Of a DNA stretch of 51,823 bases, positions 41,451 to 48,673 are shown piece after piece. The stretch spans positions 1-51,823 of the forward strand of contig CAYMKL010000036.1 of the NCBI GenBank assembly GCA_964390805.1, written 5' to 3'. The notes under the pieces were generated by a model. The model ran no database searches. It saw nothing but the letters and a program-made list of their open reading frames with translations, and was not told the origin of the DNA. The translations under genes were made by a program, and so were the position numbers. Numbering within the stretch: the first letter of the stretch is position 1; each line of letters opens with the position of its first letter. This DNA is from CAYMKL01 sp964390805 (lineage in GTDB: Bacteria > Chloroflexota > Anaerolineae > VGOG01).

Positions 41451-42401
41451 ATGACTGAATACATCATCCGTCGCCTTCTCTATATTGTGCCCTCACTGCT
41501 CATTGCAAGCTTCATCACTTACTTTGTGGGATTCTACGGCCCTGGTGATCCACTCAAGCAGTATATGGGAGAGGAATTGTATCAGGATACCGCGTCCCGA
41601 GACCGGCTGCGCCATCAAATGGGCCTTGACCGTCCTTTCCTAGTCCAGTACGGAGAGTGGATCAGCGAATTGGCGCAGGGGAATTTGGGTCAATCGATCG
41701 TCTCTCGGCGATCCATCAACACAATGCTGGCCGGAGCCTGGGGGAAGAGTATCCAGCTGGGTCTGGTGGCTATGCTATTGTGGTTTGTGCTCGGCATCAC
41801 CCTTGGCATCACCGCCGCGCTATCTCACAATACTCCTCTGGACTACGTCATCGTTTCCACTTCAGTTGCCTTGTCAACGATACCTCCCTTTGTGCTTGCG
41901 CCGATGTTGATGATCCTCTTTGTGCTGAAGATTCCACTCATTGACAGCACTTTCGGATGGGACGGGATCTTGAGCCAGAAGATCATTCTGCCAGCGATTG
42001 TTGTTGCTTCCAGTGGGCGGCTTGCCAGCTTGGTGCGGCAGATGCGATCCAGTATTCTGGAGACGCTTAGCCAGGACTATGTGCGTACCGCGCGGGCCAA
42101 GGGGCTCCGTGAACGAATGGTGATTCTGCGCCACGTGGTGCCCAACGCTTTCACTCCCATCCTGACCATCACTACAGCAGCATTCAGCGGATTCATCACC
42201 GGCAGCCTGTTCGCGGAACGTATCTTCAACATCCATGGCTATGGCTGGCTATCTTACGACGCAACTGTGACCCTGGACTATCCTGTCTTGGCTGTCACGG
42301 CCACGATCGCGGCAGCAATCGTAATGGTGATGAACGTAGTCGCCGACATCTTATATGGCGTGTTGGATCCCCGAGTCCGCACGGGGAAAACGGTGAGCTG
42401 A
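41451..42401 (+). CDS. ABC transporter permease, DppB/OppB type
   Basis: The 316-residue inner-membrane protein opens MTEYIIRRLLYIVPSLLIASFITYFVG and has GFYGPGDPLKQYMG and the RHQMGLDRPFLVQYGEWI region. Its EAA loop lies in RAKGLRERMVILRHVVPNAFTPILT and it ends DILYGVLDPRVR. It resembles the permease at 19446 in family but is clearly divergent in sequence. GGAGGA is ten bases before the ATG. The DppC-type gene starts eight bases after its stop. No ATPase gene is adjacent. Confidence 0.93.
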   Translation: MTEYIIRRLLYIVPSLLIASFITYFVGFYGPGDPLKQYMGEELYQDTASRDRLRHQMGLDRPFLVQYGEWISELAQGNLGQSIVSRRSINTMLAGAWGKSIQLGLVAMLLWFVLGITLGITAALSHNTPLDYVIVSTSVALSTIPPFVLAPMLMILFVLKIPLIDSTFGWDGILSQKIILPAIVVASSGRLASLVRQMRSSILETLSQDYVRTARAKGLRERMVILRHVVPNAFTPILTITTAAFSGFITGSLFAERIFNIHGYGWLSYDATVTLDYPVLAVTATIAAAIVMVMNVVADILYGVLDPRVRTGKTVS

Positions 42402-42409
42402 CAAGACCT

Positions 42410-43411
42410 ATGGAAGGACATACTGCTGGCAGCGCGCACTTCAGCGCAGAGTCTGGTTTCGCAAACAGCGAGATTCGCAAGGAGAGGAGCCTGTGGCGGG
42501 ATGCCTGGAGCAAGCTGATCGCCAATCGCTTGGCAATGGGCAGCGTCTTTGTTCTCGCCACCGTACTGATCATGGCGTTCTTTGGCCCTTTGCTGACACC
42601 TTATGATCACCTTGATCAGGACTTGGACCGGATTGCGGAGGGACCTACATTGGCTCATCCGCTAGGCACCGACGATCTGGGCCGTGACATGCTCTCCCGA
42701 ATCCTGGCCGGAGGGCGCACAGCAATCACGGTGGCGATTGTTTCGACTGGTTTGACGGGGCTGATCGGCGTCTTGCTTGGAGCACTGAGCGCACACGTGG
42801 GTGGATGGGCGGATGCAGCGATTGTCAGGGCGATAGATGTCCTACTGGGATTCCCCCGTTTTCTTCTTGCCGTTCTCCTGGCAGCATGGGCGGAACCCCT
42901 CTTGGCACAGCTCGGTGAGTATATTTTCGCACAGTTTGGCTGGGCCTTCCTCCGCAGCACGACATACGTGGACTACTTGGCGTTGTTTGTCGTGCTAGGG
43001 ATCACGGGTTGGCCAAGGCTAGCCCGGCTGGTCCGGGGACAGGTACTATCGCTGCGCGAGAATGACTATGTTGTGGCAGCGAGGTTGAGTGGGGGTACGG
43101 AGTGGCACGTCGTCGTCAAGCATCTAATACCCAATACCTTCAGCCCGGTGGTTGTTTTCCTCAGTGAAGCCTTTGGAACGGCCATGTTACTGGAGTCATC
43201 CTTGAGCTATCTGGGCATGGGGGTGCAGCCACCTGCGGCTAGCTGGGGTCGGATGATCAGCGAGAATCTGACCATGTGGCGTTACAGACCGCACCTGGTG
43301 CTAATACCTGGTCTCGTGCTGTTCGTCACTGTTCTCGCCACCACCTTTTTCGGCGACGGACTGAACGACGCATTGAATCCGCGCATTCTGACTCCCGTGA
43401 AGGGGCAATAG
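42410..43411 (+). CDS. ABC transporter permease, DppC/OppC type
   Basis: The 333-residue inner-membrane protein has a first helix (MGSVFVLATVLIMAFFGPLL), the HPLGTDDLGRDMLSRILAGGRTAI segment and an EAA loop in ARLSGGTEWHVVVKHLIPNTF. It ends LATTFFGDGLNDALNPR. Relative to the DppC-type protein at 18401 it has an extra segment of about 30 residues near LLAQLGEYIFAQFGWAFLRSTTYVD, between membrane helices. It forms the permease pair with the preceding gene. The ribosome site is weak, so translation may be coupled to the preceding gene. Confidence 0.92.
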   Translation: MEGHTAGSAHFSAESGFANSEIRKERSLWRDAWSKLIANRLAMGSVFVLATVLIMAFFGPLLTPYDHLDQDLDRIAEGPTLAHPLGTDDLGRDMLSRILAGGRTAITVAIVSTGLTGLIGVLLGALSAHVGGWADAAIVRAIDVLLGFPRFLLAVLLAAWAEPLLAQLGEYIFAQFGWAFLRSTTYVDYLALFVVLGITGWPRLARLVRGQVLSLRENDYVVAARLSGGTEWHVVVKHLIPNTFSPVVVFLSEAFGTAMLLESSLSYLGMGVQPPAASWGRMISENLTMWRYRPHLVLIPGLVLFVTVLATTFFGDGLNDALNPRILTPVKGQ

Positions 43412-43456
43412 GTTAAGAGCGGGGGTCATATGCCAGCGACAAGGGAGCACAGGGGT

Positions 43457-43804
43457 ATGGAAAGGAAGATTCTAACACTAGCGGTTTTAGCAGGCATTTC
43501 GATCGGCTTGGTTCTGCCCGCTTGTGCACCAAGGCCGAGCGCGGAGCGGGGCAGGGAAGTATTCGAGCGACGCTGCGCAGAATGTCACTTTACTAGCCAC
43601 AAGAAGAAAGTAGGGCCTGGGCTTCGATGGATCATGAAACGCGCAGACTCCATCGATGGCGCGGCTTACTTCCTGCCCCACGGGGAGCGACCGACAGAGG
43701 CGGGCATGCGGAGCTTTCTCGTCCAGGGTCACGGGGAGATGCCTGCTCAGGAGATGCCGGCGAGGGAAGTAGACGACCTTCTAGAATACCTCAAGGGCTT
43801 ATAG
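43457..43804 (+). CDS. Monoheme c-type cytochrome, lipoprotein
   Basis: The 115-residue product has a lipoprotein signal (IGLVLPAC, Cys23) and a heme c motif CAECH at residues 40-44, followed by KKVGPGLRW and a C-terminal GEMPAQEMPAREVDDLLEYLKG, where a Met is the likely sixth heme ligand. It is a small class I cytochrome c anchored outside the cytoplasmic membrane. An electron carrier between a permease gene and a binding-protein gene is unusual. The ATG at 43457 fits the signal peptide; an in-frame ATG at 43430 would add nine residues. It could receive electrons from a periplasmic oxidation or be an unrelated insertion. Confidence 0.82.
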   Translation: MERKILTLAVLAGISIGLVLPACAPRPSAERGREVFERRCAECHFTSHKKKVGPGLRWIMKRADSIDGAAYFLPHGERPTEAGMRSFLVQGHGEMPAQEMPAREVDDLLEYLKGL

Positions 43805-44102
43805 GCAAACAATCTTTGCTTCGTGTCAATCCGGAATCGGTCCTGCAGGCCATTGCTGACTTTGCGGAGCAGCAAGTCTGTATCAGGTGTAGGCCCCTGG
43901 CAAGCCAGGTCGAACCCTAGGGCCTCCTTCATGGTCACCATGATGAGAGGGGCGTGAATTGGTTTTGAAGATTCTAGCGCAGGGTCTGAGTTAGAAGCAA
44001 CGTTGGGCTGTGTAACATGATGCAGACAGCTCAACCGAGGGAAGAAAGGAGGTAACGGCTATCGATCATGAGTCCAAAGTTATCGGGGGCGCGGATTTAA
44101 TT

Positions 44103-44200
44103 GGGCATGGCAAACGGCCCGTGAAGGCCCCCAACCCTGACCGACAAGATCAGGGGAGCCGTTCGCCGTGCCTGCAAGTGAAACCGCCGCAAACTGCGGC
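44103..44200 (+). ncRNA. Structured 5' leader (candidate regulatory RNA)
   Basis: GGCATGGCAAACGGC (44104-44118) pairs with GCCGTTCGCCGTGCC (44158-44172) with one mismatch and one G-U pair; the stem extends to about 18 pairs (44103-44120 with 44156-44173). Inside it CCCTGA (44135-44140) pairs with TCAGGG (44150-44155). A second hairpin, GCCGC-AAACT-GCGGC (44186-44200), sits just before the ribosome site AAGGAGGA. This may control the binding-protein gene. I do not recognise a known riboswitch class. The rest of 43805-44102 shows no gene that I can identify. Confidence 0.45.
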
Positions 44201-44222
44201 CCAAAGTAAGGAGGACATAAAG

Positions 44223-46043
44223 ATGAGACCCCGTGTGAAGTGTACTGCTGCCCTGTTGCTTGGCACGCTGGTGCTTGCGGCTTTGGTGAGCTGCGCTCCG
44301 GCCATCACCCCTGAGGTGATTGAAAAGGAAGTGGTCGTCGAGAAGAAGGTCGTCGAGACCGTGGTGGTTGAGAAGGAAGTGCCAGTCGAGAAAAAGGTCG
44401 TCGAGACCGTGGTGGTTGAGAAGGAAGTAGTCCAGACAGTCGTGGTAGAGAAAGAAGTAGTCCAAACGGTCGTCGTGGAGAAGGAAGTGGTGGTCACACC
44501 AACTGCACCTCCTATCCCGACCCCCCTGACCGAACGCGCCGACACGCAGGAATTGGTCTGGGCCAATCCCTGGTCACAGAGGTGGGACCCGGCGAGGGCC
44601 ACCGGCTTCGACTTCTATGCCGGTACCCCCTACATCTTCGGGACGCTTGTCAGATACGATGCCGATGGCGGCATCATGCCGTGGCTGGCGGAAAGTTACG
44701 ACGTGAGCGAGGATCGCCTAGAGTATACCTTCCACTTGCGCAAGGATCTCAGGTTCAATACCGGTAACCCCGTCCTGGCCAGCGACTTCAAGTATTCCTG
44801 GGAACGCGCGATAGCGTTTGGCGTCTGGCCTATCCGGTTCTTCGAGAACGTCGAGGGCGCCCGAGCGTTCCAGGACGGCGAACTGGACGAGGTTCCAGGG
44901 ATCATCGCCAAGGACGACTACACGTTGCAGGTCCGCATGACAGCCATGTACCGCGCGTTTTTGGACTACTGTGCTGTCGCGTCGCTAGGTGTGGTCGAGG
45001 CCGCTCAGGTGGAAGACGACACAGCAGAGAAGCGCTGGATGGAAGACGGTGGTGGCGGGGCCGGTTCGTATGTGATCGAGAGTTTCGATGCCGATGTACT
45101 GAGTGCAGTGCTGGTGCCTAATCCGTACTACTTTGGCGAGACGCCGCAACTGCAGAGGATCACCTATCTGAACGTACCAGATCCCCAGACGCGCCTTCTC
45201 ATGTTCGAGAGTGGCGAGGTGGATGTGATCTGGGCCAACGGACTTGACATAGCAGCAATCTCAGACCCGAGCAACCCGCTGTCTGGGAATCTGCGATTGC
45301 AGAAGGCTATGAACTGGCGCTACTGGCCTATGCGTATAGACCAGCCGCCCTTTGATGACCCCAAGTTCCGCGAGGCCTTCCGCTACGCTCTTGACATCGA
45401 CGGGATCATCAGCAAGATCATGCCATATAACCTGCCCCTAGACGCAGTCACAGCGCCGAGTCCAATGTGGCCAGGTACGACTTGCGGGATTCAGCAGGAC
45501 GTGGAACGGGCCAAGGTGGCGTTTGAAGAGTCAGGCTACGCTGGCGATGCGACGAGCGTGCCCGTGATTCGGGCCTACGCCAGTCCTGGCACAGAACAGG
45601 CACGATTTCTCCAGGCGGTCCAGGAACAGGTGAAGGACGTGCTGGGCGTGCCCATGGAGTTGAAGATCACAGATATGATCAGTGATGAGGAGCTTGGTAA
45701 GATGCATTTGACTGAGGTCCGTACGTCGCGTTCCGATCAGTGGCCTGGGCCGAAGATCGAACAGTTCTTCTGGGGAAAGTCGGAGCCGCGTCTGCGGTGG
45801 ACACCGTTCCAGGATGACGAAGTCGATGCGCTGATCGAGAGGGCACACGAAGTCAGCGACGACGCGGAATACATCTCCCTTTACGAACAAGCTCACCGCA
45901 AGATCTGTGAGAAGTACGTGTTCCTTCCAGGCTGGGCCTATTACCAACCATTGTTGGTGAAGCCATGGGTCAAGGATCTTAACCTGAACGGCTTTAACAC
46001 ACAGATATGGGATCTGGAGAAGATCTGGATCGCCGAGCACTAG
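44223..46043 (+). CDS. Family 5 extracellular solute-binding lipoprotein (ABC importer)
   Basis: The 606-residue precursor has a lipoprotein signal (LAALVSCAP, Cys24) and a Val/Glu/Lys linker (residues about 30-100, units such as VEKKVVETVVVEKEV and VVQTVVVEKEV, ending in a Pro/Thr spacer). The family 5 domain contains GGIMPWLAESYDVSEDRLEYTFHLRKDLRFNTGNPVLASDFKYSWERA. The linker DNA contains near-identical 48-base tandem units. AAGGAGGA with good spacing fixes the ATG at 44223. It belongs with the permease pair upstream; the structured leader may set its higher expression. Compared with the protein at 21527 only the linker style and fold are shared, so ligands probably differ. Confidence 0.93.
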   Translation: MRPRVKCTAALLLGTLVLAALVSCAPAITPEVIEKEVVVEKKVVETVVVEKEVPVEKKVVETVVVEKEVVQTVVVEKEVVQTVVVEKEVVVTPTAPPIPTPLTERADTQELVWANPWSQRWDPARATGFDFYAGTPYIFGTLVRYDADGGIMPWLAESYDVSEDRLEYTFHLRKDLRFNTGNPVLASDFKYSWERAIAFGVWPIRFFENVEGARAFQDGELDEVPGIIAKDDYTLQVRMTAMYRAFLDYCAVASLGVVEAAQVEDDTAEKRWMEDGGGGAGSYVIESFDADVLSAVLVPNPYYFGETPQLQRITYLNVPDPQTRLLMFESGEVDVIWANGLDIAAISDPSNPLSGNLRLQKAMNWRYWPMRIDQPPFDDPKFREAFRYALDIDGIISKIMPYNLPLDAVTAPSPMWPGTTCGIQQDVERAKVAFEESGYAGDATSVPVIRAYASPGTEQARFLQAVQEQVKDVLGVPMELKITDMISDEELGKMHLTEVRTSRSDQWPGPKIEQFFWGKSEPRLRWTPFQDDEVDALIERAHEVSDDAEYISLYEQAHRKICEKYVFLPGWAYYQPLLVKPWVKDLNLNGFNTQIWDLEKIWIAEH

Positions 46044-46062
46044 ACACCTCCACAGCAAGGAA

Positions 46063-46109
46063 GCCAGGTTCCGGGGAACGCGCCCTTGGCGCGTTCCCCG
46101 GAACCTGGC
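46063..46109 (+). terminator. 22-base perfect hairpin after the binding-protein gene
   Basis: The arms 46063-46084 and 46088-46109 are exactly complementary around a three-base loop (CTT). It lies 19 bases after the stop. There is no U-run, so it is either a strong 3' stabiliser or a factor-assisted terminator. The rest of the gap to 46306 shows only the ribosome site of the next gene. Confidence 0.75.
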
Positions 46110-46306
46110 GCAAGTAGCGATCAGCGATTCACTTTGCGGTTGACCACCGCTCACTTTGTGGTGATTGGGAGAACCATCGCATCGCTCCCGAGGCAGAGAC
46201 TACTCGTGCTTGCTGAAGACGAATATGAGATGCTCCGTCGGGCAGGAAGATCGCATCTCCAGCAGCCTCTCTGAGGTCAGGCAGCGGGTAGAGGAGGACA
46301 AAACTG

Positions 46307-47470
46307 GTGTCGAGTCAGATGGAAGTCGAGCAAGTGAAAGTATCCAACATCAGCCATGTCAAGGTCGCCGGGACCCCGACGAACTACTGTGGCTGGCCTT
46401 GGATAGGCGGCATACACAACTTTGGTAGCGGTGAGCTCACTGTTGCTTTTGCTGAGGCTCCTTGGCATTATCAGGCCGACGAGCTCATCAACCACTACGA
46501 GGTAGAGGCGCGCGCGAAGGTCATGCTGCGTCGCTCACTGGATCACGGGGAGACTTGGCCCCAAGAACTGGAGGTCATGATCTTTGACAACAGTATCGGG
46601 TTAGAGAATATGATCGCGGACAAGGAGATAGAACGGCCGGTGATCGACATGACCAAGCCCGAGTCCATCCTCTATTGTGGCCTCGCACTAGGCTGCGAAG
46701 TGCGCAGTGCACAGGCACTTTGGCTCACCCCGCCAGAGCGCTTGTCGCGCCCGGTCACCTTCGTGGTGAGGTCGGCAGACAAAGGGTATACGTGGGAGAA
46801 GATGCCGATCATCGTTCCTCCCTTCCACTGCAATCAGATCCGAGGAGTAACTGAATACGTGAAGATGCCAGACGGGTGCTTGCTGCTGGCCGTATTGGGA
46901 CACATGCAAAGAGACAACCACTACCCCTCTCGAGTGCTCCTTTATCGGTCCACTGACAACGGCGTGAGTTGGTTCTATGGAACAACCATCTGGCGGGATC
47001 CCCAGGACGAGATCCGTTGTTCGTACCCGCACTTCGTGTTACTGCCCACCGGACGCCTGCTCTGCACGTTGGGCCTTTGGCTCGATCCGCGGGCTACGGT
47101 AAGATGGATGGGGTTAACCTATTCCGATGACGGAGGTCTGACCTGGAGCGAACTCAGGCGCATTGGCTGGTGGGGAACCTCACCCTATTCCCTGCGGCTG
47201 AAGGACGGCCGCATCCTGCTGATCTACGCCTGGCGCCAGTCAAAGCCATATGGAATACGTGGAAGGGTCAGTGAGGATGAGGGGGGCACCTGGAACGAGG
47301 AGTTCATCATCCGTGACGACGGCGCTTCTCCCGATCTGGGCTATCCGGTGGCCACACAGCTAGACGATGGACGTGTCTTCACTGCTTACTACTTCAACAG
47401 TGCAGGAGAGAGCATCGGCCACGGCAGATATCCCCGCTATATCGGCGGCAGCTTCTTAGAACTCAACTGA
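46307..47470 (+). CDS. Asp-box (BNR) beta-propeller protein, sialidase-like
   Basis: The 387-residue protein has five Asp-box-like motifs: SLDHGETW, SADKGYTW, STDNGVSW, SDDGGLTW and SEDEGGTW. These fit a six-bladed sialidase-type propeller. No signal peptide and no FRIP motif are visible, so a cytoplasmic non-classical role is likely. The start is a GTG at 46307 with GAGGAGG about nine bases upstream; an ATG four codons later is too far from that site. It follows the binding-protein gene and precedes a DHDPS homolog, repeating the lyase-plus-propeller pairing seen at 14494-21412. Confidence 0.82.
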   Translation: MSSQMEVEQVKVSNISHVKVAGTPTNYCGWPWIGGIHNFGSGELTVAFAEAPWHYQADELINHYEVEARAKVMLRRSLDHGETWPQELEVMIFDNSIGLENMIADKEIERPVIDMTKPESILYCGLALGCEVRSAQALWLTPPERLSRPVTFVVRSADKGYTWEKMPIIVPPFHCNQIRGVTEYVKMPDGCLLLAVLGHMQRDNHYPSRVLLYRSTDNGVSWFYGTTIWRDPQDEIRCSYPHFVLLPTGRLLCTLGLWLDPRATVRWMGLTYSDDGGLTWSELRRIGWWGTSPYSLRLKDGRILLIYAWRQSKPYGIRGRVSEDEGGTWNEEFIIRDDGASPDLGYPVATQLDDGRVFTAYYFNSAGESIGHGRYPRYIGGSFLELN

Positions 47471-47535
47471 TCGCTGGTCGTATGTTCAAACCTAGACTTC
47501 ACAGCCTACCGGTCTACATTTGAGGAGGAGGAATC

Positions 47536-48477
47536 ATGTCATCACCCGAAGAGATACGCAGCAGGATCAAGGGGCCGGTGGTCGGCCTGCCTACACTCTT
47601 CACCCAGGATTTCCAGGTCAACTATGCCGGAATCCATCAGCACGTTGACTTCCTGATCGACCGTGGCATCAAGGTGCTAATGCTCAGCGTAGGCGTCTCC
47701 GAGTATGGCAGCCTTTCCTACGAAGAGATTAAGATGGTAGCCCAGACCGTCGCTCAGGCCACAGCCGGGCGAGCTACAGTCATCGCCGAAACTGGTCCAT
47801 GGTGGACTGGCCAGGCGGTCGAGTTCGCAAAGTATGCTGAAGATGTTGGGGTTGATGCCCTTATGGTGATACCCCCAGAGCTCTATTACCTGCCTTATGA
47901 CCCCAGTGTCCACGACGATGCCCTTTATCGTCACTTCGAGACCGTGGCCTCGGCGACCAAATCGGCTGTCCTCTTTCACCTACGGGCGCTGCGTGGGCGG
48001 GGTACAGCACGTATCTGGTCCATGCCTCTCATTGAGCGGGTGGCTGCCATTGGCAATGTGGTTGGCATGAAGGACGAGTCCACCAGCCTCTTCATGGCCT
48101 TTGAGATGCTGGGCCGGTTGGGGGACAAGATCGCGCTGATCGACGACGGGACTCCAACGTCCTTCTACTATACCTACCGTTGCGGTTCACCGGCCTACAT
48201 CTCAGGGATGGGGCAGTTCGCGCCGCATCTTGATTTGAAGTTCTACAGCGATCTACGGCGAGGCGCGCTAGATAACGCTTGCGACTTCATCACCAATGTC
48301 GTGTCACCATACATTGGTCTGATGAGACGCCTAAACTGGGTAGCCACCATCAAAGCGTGCATGGACCTAGGTGGATTGCCAGGCGGACCGATGCGGCCAC
48401 CAACACCTGACCTCACGCCGACACAGCGAGCCGATCTGGGAGATTCCATAGCGAAGTTGGGGATGTTGGAAGAGTGA
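47536..48477 (+). CDS. DHDPS-family protein with altered active-site tyrosine region
   Basis: The 313-residue barrel has GPVVGLPTLFTQDFQVNYAG at the start and a Schiff-base lysine in VVGMKDESTSL (about residue 177). At the strand where homologs carry the catalytic Tyr (YNN or YNT) it reads VLFHLRALRGRG, with no tyrosine, so proton transfer must differ or the reaction is not a standard aldol cleavage. GAGGAGGAGG precedes the ATG. It follows the propeller gene by 65 bases. Family membership is secure; function is not. Confidence 0.82.
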   Translation: MSSPEEIRSRIKGPVVGLPTLFTQDFQVNYAGIHQHVDFLIDRGIKVLMLSVGVSEYGSLSYEEIKMVAQTVAQATAGRATVIAETGPWWTGQAVEFAKYAEDVGVDALMVIPPELYYLPYDPSVHDDALYRHFETVASATKSAVLFHLRALRGRGTARIWSMPLIERVAAIGNVVGMKDESTSLFMAFEMLGRLGDKIALIDDGTPTSFYYTYRCGSPAYISGMGQFAPHLDLKFYSDLRRGALDNACDFITNVVSPYIGLMRRLNWVATIKACMDLGGLPGGPMRPPTPDLTPTQRADLGDSIAKLGMLEE

Positions 48478-48673
48478 CTCTCCGGTGTATAGTCTTGTTG
48501 TTTCAACTTTGGAGGGCGCATAGACCAGACGGGGACAACTTACGCCCTACCTCCAGGCAGTAGTTGAATGGTAGATGAGCCACAAGTCACCCGCGAGGAC
48601 ATCGCCAACCTCAGGAACAGGTGCACAGTGAAGCCTGGCAGACAATTGAGTGCCCCCCGTACAGGTAGAGACC

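Noticed and set aside
43747..44034. A minus-strand frame of 95 codons in the gap after the cytochrome gene.
   Set aside because: It has no start context and I recognise no family; coding-like composition alone is not enough.
47135..47143. A GGTCTGACC match to the proposed FadR-type operator.
   Set aside because: It lies inside the coding sequence of the propeller gene, in the conserved GGLTW Asp-box codons, so it is explained by the protein.
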